The notes under the pieces were generated by a model. That model did no database searches. It was not told the origin of the DNA and was given only the letters and a program-made list of their open reading frames with translations. 64,000 nucleotides of DNA from Nematostella vectensis. Taxonomy: Eukaryota > Cnidaria > Anthozoa > Actiniaria > Edwardsiidae. The first letter of the stretch is position 1. Each line of letters opens with the position of its first letter. Where the stretch lies: contig NC_064039.1 in assembly GCF_932526225.1 (NCBI RefSeq), forward strand, positions 1,822,001 through 1,886,000, given 5' to 3'. Shown piece by piece: positions 21,001 through 29,970 of the stretch. The position numbers and the translations under genes are program-made.

Positions 21001-22038
21001 CACTATCGAAGGTAAATCACACTCAAACGATATCACTATCGAAGGTAAATCACACTCAAACGATATCAATATTGAAGGTAAATCATACTCAAACGATATC
21101 ACTATCGAAGGTAAATCACCCTCAAACGATATCAATATCGAAGGTAAATCAAACTCAAACTATATCAATATCGAAGGTAAATCACACTCAAACGACATCA
21201 CTATCGAAGGTAAATCACACTCAAACTATATCAATATCGGAGGTAAATCACACTCAAACGACATCACTATCGAAGGTAAATCACACTCAAACGATATCAC
21301 TCTTGAAGGTAAATCACACACTCATCATTAGCTAGCACGACATCATTAGCTAGCACGACATCATTAGCTAGCAAAACGCACTAAACTGAAATCGGCCATC
21401 GAAGTTAAGCATGCTTACACACACCTTGGTCACGTGGCAGCGGCAACTCACCGAAGGCGAGACTTATTAAGATGTTCTTTATACCTGGTTTAGATGAAGC
21501 CACAACTATTAGGCTCCCCGTAAACATGCTGATCCAGTCCGGATGGACTGATGGCCCGGATACCGGACGACTCAAGAAGCTCGGCTTCATCGACATCCAG
21601 TCGAACAGCAGTCTGGAAGATGCCAGGGCCGCCATCTGTCGCAGTTGCCCTCAGGTGGCAAGGCAGCTATTCGTGCTCGTGGATAAGACCCTGATGGATA
21701 TAGAGCCTTGTCAGGAGAGCACCCGGGCCATATGTGGCACTTTCACTGAGTCTGCCACCATTAGGGTGCTAACCAATAGAGGTGGGCTATTTTACTTCCT
21801 ATTTCTTTCATTTATTTTATAAACCAACCTGTTTTTCTTCCGAGACTGACAATCAATTCAATTCCGTTGTTCCCATGTAGCCGACGCTACCCGTCTGTTC
21901 TGTCCATGCGGCCAGACTGCCCAGTTTACATGCTCTGCCTGCAACAGTCGGGGCTACTGTGGTCAGAAATGCCAGCTGAAAGACTGGGGCAAGCACAAAA
22001 CCGACTGTCATAATCAGTCTAGAGATATCGATGTGTAG
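96..22038 (+). CDS. Fibrocystin-L / cadherin / MYND fusion membrane protein (5' end outside window)
   Basis: Twenty-two exons follow in phase: 96-318, 1421-1579, 1743-1949, 2364-2690, 2815-3052, 3890-4104, 4319-4544, 4742-5130, 5338-6182, 6643-7234, 7793-7993, 8476-8742, 14378-14768, 15045-15349, 15610-16287, 16679-18033, 18191-19293, 19435-19677, 19914-20260, 20544-20639, 21494-21781, 21881-22038 (stop TAG). They encode about 2,950 residues: fibrocystin-L C-terminal ectodomain, seven cadherin repeats, Ig-like/cohesin-like/dockerin-like modules, one membrane helix, a Ser-rich tail and a MYND finger. A type I cell-surface adhesion or signalling protein is inferred. The least certain junction is 6182/6643: reading on without splicing gives a stop at 6189-6191, but the GAG|GTTAGC donor and CAG|GCC acceptor are phase 0 on both sides. 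If that splice is wrong, this is two genes, but then the first lacks a membrane anchor and the second a signal peptide. No beta-catenin-binding motif was recognised in the tail. Confidence 0.75.
319..1420 (+). other. Intron 1 of the fusion gene
   Basis: An AT-rich intron of 1.1 kb between phase-1 exons. I see no repeat array, conserved coding or RNA gene in it, only short A/T runs and a C run at 1208-1218. Confidence 0.6.
2727..2802 (+). repeat. ATA/GAT microsatellite in intron
   Basis: Imperfect trinucleotide runs (ATA, AAT, GAT) just upstream of the acceptor at 2814. No function is evident. Confidence 0.7.
3069..3868 (+). repeat. 37-bp minisatellite, about 21 copies
   Basis: Direct repeats of a 37-bp unit (core GCTTAAAGGTTCTTAGACG, then ATATCTAGC) fill nearly the whole intron 3053-3889. 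The first copy begins only 17 nt after the splice donor. Copies are highly similar in the middle and decay toward the 3' end. Each unit has in-frame stops, so it is not coding. Confidence 0.95.
3890..6182 (+). other. pkhd1l1-like: Four tandem fibrocystin-L terminal modules
   Basis: Exons 3890-4104, 4319-4544, 4742-5130 and 5338-6182 encode about 560 residues. After a linker with the conserved MMSFQELQ segment come four related modules of 100-160 residues. Each opens with a hydrophobic strand, a P..NET or P..NAS motif, then PFGxQP or an equivalent and an acidic strand. The four motifs lie near 4436-4500, 4975-5045, 5530-5600 and 5890-5960. Each module closes with a WANYTNL-type or RFTNL-type strand followed by F(E/D)VK. 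Human PKHD1L1, as I remember it, has one such module before its membrane helix, so a local expansion to four is inferred. Many Asn-X-Ser/Thr sites support an extracellular location. The fourth module stops at APFE and is followed directly by the cadherin-encoding exon. Confidence 0.75.
6183..6642 (+). other. Intron joining fibrocystin-L and cadherin parts; holds a MITE copy
   Basis: This 460-bp stretch separates the two halves of the fusion gene. It contains an in-frame TAA (6189-6191) if not spliced, a copy at about 6330-6514 of the same AT-rich element seen at 38627-38941 and 42403-42688, and a short duplicated segment (GGTTACGTTC then CAGGCCA at about 6552 and 6628) that makes two candidate acceptors. 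No promoter or polyadenylation signal is obvious. Confidence 0.6.
7238..7395 (+). repeat. TA-rich microsatellite
   Basis: Long (TA)n tracts interrupted by AATTTTAGTCACATGAC segments that occur twice (about 7308 and 7382). It lies immediately after the donor at 7234. Confidence 0.85.
7590..7640 (+). repeat. GTCCC pentamer repeat
   Basis: Tandem GTCCC/GTCCCC units within the intron 7235-7792. Confidence 0.8.
7976..8125 (+). repeat. Degenerate ~30-bp repeat templated on a 5' splice site
   Basis: The exon end and donor (ATCCAAG|GTAAAGATAACACC, junction after 7993) recur about five times in degenerate form, for example CCCAAGGTAAAAATAACACC near 8048 and CCCAAGGTAAAAAAGC near 8113. The unit is about 30 bp. 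Confidence 0.7.
8126..8475 (+). other. Remainder of intron, CAT/ATC-rich
   Basis: Low-complexity ATC/CAT-rich sequence between the degenerate repeat and the acceptor at 8475. It is open in one frame only because of composition. Confidence 0.6.
9020..14340 (+). repeat. 48-bp minisatellite, about 111 copies
   Basis: A single 48-bp unit (TTTGTAAACTTGCTGGCGGG, then AGTTTTTACACTTAATGATA, then ACGGTATA) repeats for 5.3 kb inside the intron 8743-14377 between cadherin repeats 3 and 4. Register is kept exactly over the array: the same phase recurs at 9121, 9361, 9601 and so on to 14161, so I find no net indel. Because 48 is a multiple of three, both strands stay open over long stretches. On the + strand the unit reads FVNLLAGVFTLNDNG plus I, L or M. 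Common variants change unit positions 3, 6, 21, 24, 45, 46 and 48. No splice sites were found that would join it in frame to neighbouring exons. Confidence 0.97.
16320..16590 (+). repeat. 33-bp minisatellite, about 8 copies
   Basis: Units built on GTGGTCGTAGTGGTATCGG followed by ATGGGTGTCGAGGT fill most of the intron 16288-16678. Open frames on both strands come from the unit length being a multiple of three. Confidence 0.9.
16679..18033 (+). other. Bacterial-Ig-like and cohesin-like ectodomain region
   Basis: One 1,355-nt exon encodes about 452 residues after the cadherin rod. The first two thirds are beta-rich segments with spacing like BIG2/Ig folds, for example around VSLYG (about 17150) and TLTLRGDSD (about 17420). 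From about 17520 a segment with PREPIPVRLGIHN, then alternating strands and a long hydrophobic closing strand, resembles a cohesin-type domain, and it lies directly before a dockerin-like motif. The coherin family of cadherins is known to combine cadherin repeats with a cohesin domain, and TMEM132 proteins combine cohesin with BIG2-type Ig domains. The cohesin call is inferred from pattern and order, with no strict diagnostic residues; a profile search would decide. Confidence 0.5.
17902..18262 (+). other. Dockerin-like pair of calcium loops
   Basis: Two F-hand-type loops are separated by a charged linker and split by the intron 18034-18190. Loop 1, GDVSSDCVLDVYDAAYAMA, has Asp/Ser/Asp/Asp/Asp at loop positions 1, 3, 5, 9 and 12. 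Loop 2, MDVNLNSVVERSDAVLLAK, has Asp/Asn/Asn/Glu/Asp at the same positions. Each is followed by an Ala/Leu-rich helix, as in bacterial dockerin type I repeats. Dockerins bind calcium and dock onto cohesins; here both types of module would sit in the same membrane protein, suggesting an intramolecular clamp or a cell-cell interaction. The loop pattern is seen directly; the dockerin function is inference. Confidence 0.6.
18191..19293 (+). other. Juxtamembrane ectodomain and transmembrane helix
   Basis: This exon encodes the second dockerin-like loop, then about 290 residues of mixed alpha/beta ectodomain. A possible SEA-like segment near 18810-19080 (MKFLNDFVSV to FDGVIYEAT) precedes the membrane. 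A single strongly hydrophobic helix of Val, Ala and Leu lies at about 19147-19212 and is followed at once by the basic stop-transfer sequence CYHKHRMVKR. This fixes the topology as type I, with everything upstream outside the cell. The SEA-like suggestion comes from its position and pattern only. Confidence 0.8.
19435..20639 (+). other. Cytoplasmic tail, Ser/Pro-rich exons
   Basis: Exons 19435-19677, 19914-20260 and 20544-20639 encode about 230 residues of low-complexity, Ser/Thr/Pro-rich and charged sequence after the membrane helix, with possible phosphorylation sites such as RLSRQSS and LSPRSITPEP. Phases 2, 2, 1 and 1 connect them cleanly. I see no catenin-binding motif. The final 30 nt of the last exon are the template for the 33-bp array that fills the next intron. 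Confidence 0.7.
20608..21330 (+). repeat. 33-bp minisatellite copied from an exon end and its 5' splice site, about 20 copies
   Basis: The last ~30 nt of exon 20544-20639 plus its donor (AACGACATCACTATCGAAG|GTAAA) are repeated as a 33-bp unit through the intron, so almost every unit carries a potential GAAG|GTAAA donor. Reading through the first donor meets a stop at about 20675, so the genuine junction is taken as 20639. The array is followed by three copies of CATCATTAGCTAGCACGA-like 18-mers (about 21325-21372). Confidence 0.95.
21494..22038 (+). other. C-terminal unknown domain plus MYND zinc finger
   Basis: Exon 21494-21781 encodes an unrecognised globular segment of about 96 residues (TIRLPVNMLI, GWTDGPDTGRL, SSLEDARAAI, RQLFVLVDKT). 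Its strand-helix-strand pattern vaguely recalls a ubiquitin-like fold. Exon 21881-22038 encodes a MYND finger with spacing C-x-C, C-x2-C, C-x3-C, H-x3-C (FCPCGQ, TCSAC, YCGQKC, WGKHKTDC) and a short tail ending RDIDV. MYND fingers are intracellular protein-interaction modules, which agrees with a position after the membrane helix. An ATG at 21472 could start a separate small gene, but the TTTAG|AT acceptor at 21493 continues the upstream phase exactly, so fusion is preferred. Confidence 0.75.
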
Positions 22039-22673
22039 AGGGTGATTTTGATAAAGTATTTCTGTTTTACTGTGTTGTTTTCAAGTGTGTTACGAAGGAT
22101 TGGGGCTGTTCAGAGCCTTTAATGATATGCAAGGTAATGTGTTTTTTAGCCTATCGCGTTGTTTTATTTGTGATACGGCCAACAAGTTAGCCTCTAAATA
22201 GCTCACTATAAGACCTTTGTAATAGCATGTTCGTGTGAGGTTGCAGCTGTTGAGCCAAACCAGTAGAGTGCAAACAGTAAAAGCGTGAAAGATTAGTTTG
22301 TAAAAAGTTCTACTCTGTACATTTTTTTAAATATTTGACTTGGAACGCCACTATATTTTAGTAAAATAGTTGGACCGTGCCTTTCTTTTGTCTCACTGTT
22401 TCAGTTGAGCGGCCACACTATTATGTGAGGGAAGTTGAGAATTCACTATTTAGTAAGTGTACAAAATAGTGCAATTTAGTTTTACTAATCTTTCACGCTT
22501 AACGTTCTGCACCCTAGTACAGTGAATGCGTGTGATAAGACTAACACCGGTCGTGTAGATAGGTGTGCCAAAAAATGTCAATATAATGACTACGGGCCTG
22601 AAAACAGTGTGTTGTATGTAATCTCGGTAGCAATCCAAGAGTTTTATGTAGTGCGAGTAAACTTTGCATTCAA

Positions 22674-22679
22674 AATAAA
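22674..22679 (+). promoter_or_regulatory. Probable polyadenylation signal of the fusion gene
   Basis: AATAAA about 640 bp after the stop codon on the + strand. Position is plausible but unproven. Confidence 0.4.
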
Positions 22680-22976
22680 CGCACATGACAACAATGTGTG
22701 GGTATGTTAGCTTTATACTCGCATACAATGCAATCTACCAGACACCCCTATCCCATAGACATCCCCTCCCAAACCTCTATCATCCTAAACCCAAGATAAA
22801 TTCTTGACCCTGTTATTGGAAGACCCATCTAGCCCAAACCCCTCGACTTAAACCCCAAGCAAAACCTCTATCAAACCACTTCAGACAACCCCAGGCAAAA
22901 AAAAAAAAAAAGGCATACCCAATTAGCCACTGCAAACTAAACCTGTGAGTTGAGTGCAAGATGCACCTGATGACAA

Positions 22977-22982
22977 TTTATT
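22977..22982 (-). promoter_or_regulatory. Probable polyadenylation signal of the B55 gene
   Basis: AATAAA on the minus strand about 505 bp past the B55 stop codon. Confidence 0.4.
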
Positions 22983-23486
22983 TCTCACATTTTGATCTCA
23001 ATCACAACTATAACGATAGTGTTTCATGAATTACATATTGTACAAGACACTGGCAATATCTTCAGGAAGGTTTATAAAATGCAATAATTTAGATTAATCT
23101 TATATCCCTTGCAGTCTTACAGAAAACACCAAGACTGAGCTAATTCTCTAGATTTACAAACAAGGAACAGGGGCATCTATGAATTGAAAAACTCTCCAAA
23201 GTATATAACAATGTACAGACACTATGCAAAACAAAAAACTAATGAACAGTAATAATAGATAATAATTATCCTTATGGTTGCAATATAAAATTACTGAGAA
23301 TTACTGTATTTCTTGAGCTTACTGCACATTAGTTTTGCATTCACTTCCACAATGTAACAAAGTGAATTTGTAGGATATTGATACAAAGGAAATTTGCCAA
23401 TTGGAAATATAGATTACCAATAACCTGGTATAAATATCTCCTACAGGAGGGTCATAAGCGCATCTAAACAACAATAATTTCAAAAC

Positions 23487-26400
23487 CTAAGTGGTATGGC
23501 TATCTTGAAACAGATACAGGTTATTAGTGGCAGCCACAGCAATGATGTCCTCGTTTGGGTGCCAGGCCGTGTGTAGGATCTTTTTACTAAAGTCCAAGCA
23601 TTCTACAGTTATGTCATCCTTCTTTCGCTTGCTCGTCATGGCGACTCGGCGAGGATGAAGTAGCTGTTTGGGCTTACTAAACTCTCGACTTGCCTCCAGG
23701 CACAAGTCATTCTTGGAATTGCGGTCAAAGATATGGAAGAAATTGTTGTATGATCCTGTCATGATGGACCTGTGAATAGAGAAACAGACTCAATATATCA
23801 ACATTGACCACAGTAACTTCAATATGCAACTAATCTTGACCTAAGGCTTAGAGCAACATGTTACTGCGATTGTGAGTTCTCTAACTTTTGCTAAGATTTT
23901 CAAAATGCTGAAACCACTTATCACTTCCACCAGTCAAGTTTTGTTGTAAAGGAAACCTTTTGTACTCTTGGTCAGCACATTGCTGTGAGATTGAGTGATT
24001 GGAAGCCATCTAAGTGTAAGCCAATGAAAATATTTCAAGGTGTAAAACTTTTTATGTTTAAGATGTAGAGCAAAAACATTATTAGTTTACACATGTAATA
24101 TCTGTCCAAGCTGTACTTACGAGTCACTCCCATTCCATACACATTCAAACTTGTCGAAAATGCAGTCATTCTCATAAAGAGAACACAACTTGCTCCTAAG
24201 GTAGTCATGCACATTGTACATCTCCACAGGCTGTTTCTCCATGTTAAGATCCCAAACCTTGACCGTAAGGTAATCACGGGTTATCATGTAGCGGCCACTG
24301 TGGCTGAACCTCACATCTGAGATGGACGATATGATCTCAGAGAAAAAAGACCTTGTTGCAGGGTCCTCTGGTTCCTCGAACACTAGCATAAAGAAATGGA
24401 GATATTTTTAGTAAGTGCTGGTACAGGTGCCAACATCCTAGATGGCTAGAATGCAGATAAGCCTGGTTTTGATATAATCGTAACAATCGTAAGGGTCGTA
24501 ACAGTCATGCCGATGGGCAGTTAAATGGGCTACTCCTTCAAAATTATGGGGCCTGTAAACAAAAGAACATTACCTATAACGTTCAAGAGTTATGTGTTCA
24601 CCTAGGAGACGACTGTTATGACCCTTACGACTGTTACAACTATATGAAAACCAGGCTTAAGGCAGCTCTGTGAATACAATCCTGCAAAAGCTCCTTACAA
24701 ATCAGTAACCCTGCAACTCCAGAGTATGTTTTTCATACTCATTCACATGTGTTAGACAATTTGCTTTTGCACAAATACCTGATGGACTGTTGGCAGCTTT
24801 CTCAACGATTTATATATCTGCTTACTTTAAATGAATGCTTTAAGTTACTCTATCATGTCCTTAACTAATGATAATCATTGTGGCTGGTACAAAAATAAAA
24901 TCAGAAGAAGCAGAATTCCTGAATAAAGGTGCAGGCGTACTCACACTTAGCATGGCTATCGCAGAGGGCTTGCTGCCTCATGTCACATAGTCTTACAGTT
25001 CCTTTACTGCTACTGTACACCAATGTATTACACTCTATTGGGTGGAACTCTGCTGCTGTGATCACCTCAGTCAGTTCCTCCATATTTGTGGGTTTTATAT
25101 CAACAATATCTGTGTTAGGTGTTAAGATAAAATTGCCAAATTAAGAAAACCACAAATGCATACTGCTTGCAAATGTCATTTCTCATACAATTTCTTTTCA
25201 AAACCACTATACTATGTTAGAACAAGTTATTGCAATTCCAAGATATTGAAAAGGATACTGAAGCTTTGGTCATTGATTCCTATGTGCCATAAGTTGATTC
25301 TAAGATCATCAGCAGATAAATAAGTCTCCCCATCACTGTTAACAGAGATAGAGTTGATATGGTAGGTGTGTGCATTAGCGAAAACTCTCCGAGGGCTGGC
25401 TTCCACTACTAAGTCAGACGGTCTAAGGACAGGCACCCTAAGCTCTTTAATATCTCCTGGGTCACGTGGGACACCAGAGTCATCACGTAGATTGAAGTTT
25501 CCAGGTCTGCAACTACGTTCTGAGATTTTCCATAGCTTGATAGTCTTATCTGAGAAAACAAATCACAAATACAGTATGATGCATATATAGTTAATACTTA
25601 GATTGTTTTTAAAGCTGCTCTTACTACCACTACTGCTATCCTTATTATAATCGTTTAAAAAATCACTGTTTGGGTAAAGAGCCTTTGAAATGGAAATATT
25701 AATATAAAGTAATTATCAATATCTTTATTATAACCTGTGTACTATGATAACCCTATGCCACACTATTCTAAAAGTTGCCATTGTCTCAAAACTTGGTATT
25801 TCCACCTTAATGTTTTGTTGTTGTCTTTGACTAAGTTGTCATGGGCGAAGGAGCTCAAAACGTAGGAGCAACAGACAATTTATTTAGTTCACTGTGAATC
25901 CTATTTTTTATATCCAAGTTTTTTTTAATAGTTACGAGCTCAAGCATCATCAACAAAACAGACAAGACTGTTTATAATAATTTACTTAATATAAGAAACT
26001 CTTGCAGGAAAATAAATTATATTTCTTGATTTAAAACCGCTTGCTCTATGATCAATATTGTCTATTTTGTTTTTCTTTACGAGTAGTGCAAATCCCTACT
26101 CGAGCGAAACAGATAAATTGATATTTAATGGGGAAAACCACTCAGCGTTCATTTTACATACTATAAAAATAGAATTATCAATTAGTTCCAAGAGTCCAGA
26201 CTGCAGTGCTTGGGGCTGTGCCCAGATAATGGCTGATTTACAGAGAATTAACCACACTACCAAACGCAGTCTTGTGTTGTTTTTTATACAAACGTATCAC
26301 AAAAAAAATACCAAAAACACAATACTGAAACTGTAATCAGCAGAGAAACACAATATCAAAGCTGAAGAGGTGTTAATGTGGGTACCACCTAAGAGATTTA

Positions 26401-27445
26401 AAAGCTATCATTATTGAACAATATTCTGAAAGCTCCTTTGAAACATTGGAATCCGGAGTCAATCAAAGTGACAAAAAATATATTAGTATTGAAAATTTTA
26501 ACGGCCTGAAAGAACGTCCCAACGTTTGTTATACAAGCGAAACTGAAGATATATTGGGTAAGAGCCATCATTCTAGAGAGAATAATGGAGATACTTGCTT
26601 CACCTATAAATTTATAGCTGTCTAAAAGAACTGCACCGATAATCTGTACAAATGTACACAATCATTTCTATGAAGAACATATTACCGCTATAATGGAAGT
26701 TCCTCTAAAATATACCAAATAGCTTTTAAACAAACTTACCGTTCGTGGAAAGCAAGAAATGTGAGGCATTCTGCCGTTTCAACCATTTTATCTTGTTAAT
26801 TTTTTCCTCGATTTCCAAGCTTTTGAGGTAATCGAACTCTGGCTCATGACTTTGAAACGTACTGTATACGGAGTATTCTCCATAATGCGGGGACTCTTTG
26901 CTAACCTGAAAATACAAGCATTAAAAAAACTAAAAGTTAAGCAATCTATGTTGTGTCATGAAGTAAATCAAGCGTTTGTTTTCTGACAACTTACAACGTC
27001 CTCCTTTTGAAAGATGACAATTCGACCTCCCTTGTCACCGGTCGCTAGCAGTTCGCCATCATGATTAAATTCAACAGTAGAAATAATATCGGCTGAAAAA
27101 ACACAAAAACAAATCTCAAAAAGGGTAACATAGAAGAAGTCTTATTTTATCAGCTTCTACCATCGGCATACTCCAGTGGGGATGATCTACGATTCATCAT
27201 GGATGTGTATCGGCACCACCGTAACGAATTGAAAGGTGGATGGCGCAAATAAATTTAAAATATTGAGTTTTACCTTCAGTGACATCTTCTTCTATGGTTC
27301 CTTTAACCTGGGAAAAGCACCATTGTACCCCTCCATTATCTGTAATGGCAAATCATAAACCACAAGTTAGCCTTACACCCAGTTTTACTCGTCGGCGAAG
27401 AAGAGCTTCCGTTAGAGAAAGTTGGAGCCCCTTACCAACTGCCAT
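23487..27445 (-). CDS. ppp2r2: PP2A regulatory subunit B, B55 family
   Basis: Eight exons on the minus strand: 27445-27436 (ATG), 27339-27274, 27092-26995, 26905-26740, 25549-25259, 25109-24945, 24382-24121, 23769-23487 (stop). They give 1,341 nt, 446 residues, the normal length of this family. B55 is a seven-blade WD40 propeller that gives the PP2A catalytic/scaffold dimer its substrate choice, notably for mitotic-exit and signalling phosphoproteins. Diagnostic stretches are [10 protein letters not shown] near the N-terminus, [98 protein letters not shown] and [15 protein letters not shown]. All junction phases agree. The first coding exon holds only 10 nt; its ATG at 27445-27443 gives MAVDNGG, matching the usual short N-terminus. 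Confidence 0.96.
24458..24659. mobile_element. Hairpin MITE in a B55 intron
   Basis: About 48-bp imperfect terminal inverted repeats: TAAGCCTGGTTTTGATATAA at the left and its near complement ending ATGAAAACCAGGCTTA at the right, with CGTAAGGGTC/GACCCTTACG inside each arm. The centre is about 105 bp and has no coding capacity. The target-site duplication is not clear. Confidence 0.8.
25550..26739 (-). other. Largest B55 intron
   Basis: A 1.2-kb AT-rich intron. No exon, repeat array or RNA gene recognised; open frames here are short and unconserved in appearance. Confidence 0.6.
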
Positions 27446-29260
27446 CCCTTTAACGAAAAAACGCACATGAACCCGACCTTGGAAAATATATATAGAATCA
27501 ATATATCAGCAGGAATTGAATGGATGATAATTTTACGGCCGAGATGGCCATGGATTGAGACACTACATCTATCTTCGTCTCAAAATCCAACATGGACGAT
27601 AGTAGGAGAAATGTGACGTCACGAAATTCAAGGCCCTAATATGCCAAATATGAGCATGATCACCATATTTGGAACTCCCCAGGGGCTGAAGAGATGTTCA
27701 AATTCTGCGCGCCAAATATTTTGGAGCCGCCGCTCGCGTTTCGGACAGACTATTTGATATTTGACGGGGAATGTGGCAGTTTTTTTTTTGCTCGTTTTTT
27801 TTTCCGGACAGTTTTTTTGTTCGATTTTTTTTTCCCGAAGGTTGTGTTTTTTTTGTTTGCCAGTAGCCTTGCCCCCCCTGTCAAATATCAAATAATTCGT
27901 CCCTTATATAGTCAGTCGTCTCTTTTTTCGATTTAATTCGTGAGGTCAAGGTCAGGGAACTACTGAATAGAAGTGCCAATATCAGCTTGTGGCTCGAAGA
28001 ATCACCGCAAATGAAACAAGATGCCAGAACGGGAGAGATGTAATTTTTTCCTGCTCTTTATATTTCATAGCCGTCGCAGACCACGAATTATTGGGGGGGG
28101 GGGGGGGGGGGGGCACGATACAGAAACAAGAAAACATTGGGGGCACAGCCACGCCCCTAATGGTCATCTCATCTCATTGGGGGGGGGGGGGGTAGTGCCC
28201 GCATTGGCTCCACCCCCTGCTACGGCCCGTGAATTTTCGCATATGAACCAGTTAAGAACGCATTTTTTTTTTCTCTTGGGAATTTCGCGCTTCTTGGTTT
28301 CCTTGTTCGTTGTTTTTTTTCTCACAGCGCCTTCCCCTGTAAGGCAAGGGCCCGAAAATTGCGCCTTCCAATCGCCACTTCCGTTCCGCAGCCTGTTATT
28401 TTGCTGGCTGGGAAAATGTTAGATCCCTCGATTGCTGGGAAAAAAATTTGGGGGGTAGAAATTTGATGCTTGTGAAAAAAAAATCATCCCGATCGGTTAT
28501 ACCGGGCAATTATTCATGTGCTAAAATGCCTAACCACTGTTGGCTGGGAAAAAAGTTCTTACCAATGCTGGGAAAAAGGATGAGAAAATATTTTTCCCAG
28601 CGATTTTTAAAATGAATATTTTTGAAATCAGAACATATTCAAACGACGAAATATGGCATTTTAATTAACCGTGTTTCGGGAAGGGGGACTCGTTGTATGC
28701 CCTTGTCTGTTCCCGGCGCATACACCCATAATCATAAATGATAATGTTGTCAGTGCAAATGGCACCGAATGGCAATTGCAAATGGCAGTTCTAAGACAGA
28801 AACTGTATCATGGGTTTCGCTATATTTCTACCAAATACAGGAGAATGGTAAAAAAACGACAACCCATTAAATGTATGGCTTTTGTATCGCTGAAGTTTTT
28901 TTATCACCTTTATTATTTGTACGAATAATTAGTACCCAGAACCACCTTTTGGTCGTAGAACTGCCATTTGGCATTTGCCATTCGCCGTTTGCATTGTTAA
29001 CGTTTCTTGGAATAAGTGTATAATATCTAAAAAATATGGTGAGATGAGGTAAATTGGTAAATTTCGCATACTCAAACAAATAAAAAGAAATCAAGGGGAT
29101 GGGGGATTTCGACCCTAGATAACTTCCATTCATTGTAAGATAATTTCCGACCCTCTGGTGTAAGGGGGTGCGAATGGACTCTGGGCACCAGCTCCACCCT
29201 AACGGCGTTTTTGTGATCCTCATTATATACAATTTATTGGCGGTGGGCAGTCAAAAGGAG
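27446..29260. other. Upstream region of B55, no gene seen
   Basis: Contains the presumed promoter of the minus-strand B55 gene, T-rich tracts (27780-27860), two long G runs (about 28094-28113 and 28180-28192) and repeated GCTGGGAAAA motifs (28400-28600). Short frames across the G runs look spurious. Confidence 0.5.
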
Positions 29261-29269
29261 CAATCACCC

Positions 29270-29970
29270 TACACACCAGGGTGTCATCACTCTTCACACC
29301 ACACACCAGGGTGTCATCACTCTTCACACCACACACCAGGGTGTCATCACCCTACACACCAGGGTGTCATCACTCTTCACACCACACAACAGGTTGTCAT
29401 CACTCTTCACGCCACACACCAGGGTGTTATCACCCTACACACCACACACCAGGGTGTCATCACCCTACACACCAGGGTGTCATCACTCTTCACACCACAC
29501 ACCAGTGTCATCACTCTTCACACCACACACCAGGGTGTCATCACTCTTCACACCACACACCAGGGTGTCATCACTCTTCACACCACACACCAGGGTGTCA
29601 TCACTCTTCACACCACACACCAGGGTGTCATCACCCTACACACCACACACCAGGGTGTCATCACTCTTCACACCACACACCAGGGTGTCATCACTCTTCA
29701 CACCACACAACAGGGTGTCGTCACCCTACACACCACACACCAGGGTGTCATCACCCTACACACCAGGGTGTCATCACTCTTCACACCACACACCAGGGTG
29801 TCATCACCCTACACACCACACACCAGGGTGTCATCACTCTTCACACCACACACCAGGGTGTCATCACTCTTCACACCACACAACAGGGTGTCGTCACCCT
29901 ACACACCACACACCAGGGTGTCATCACCCTACACACCAGGGTGTCATCACTCTTCACACCACACACCAGG
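29270..29970 (+). repeat. 30-bp minisatellite, about 24 copies
   Basis: Units of CACCACACACCAGGGTGTCA followed by TCACTCTTCA, with a common variant using TCACCCTACA and some shortened copies. The 30-bp length keeps all three + frames open. A degenerate tail with ACACCAATGGGC-type units continues at 30105-30240. Confidence 0.95.

Larger units (their letters stand above)
22039..23486 (+). other. Convergent 3' UTRs and intergenic DNA
   Basis: About 1.4 kb between the stop of the fusion gene (22038) and the stop of the B55 gene on the other strand (23487). It holds the probable 3' UTRs of both, polyadenylation signals of each and an A-run (22895-22910). No further gene is seen. Confidence 0.6.

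Noticed and set aside
27628-27936. Lys-rich and Phe-rich open frames on opposite strands
   Set aside because: They are products of T-rich tracts in the B55 upstream region with no recognisable domain.
28021-28422. Gly-rich open frames near the G runs
   Set aside because: They depend on long G homopolymers and show no domain or codon pattern.
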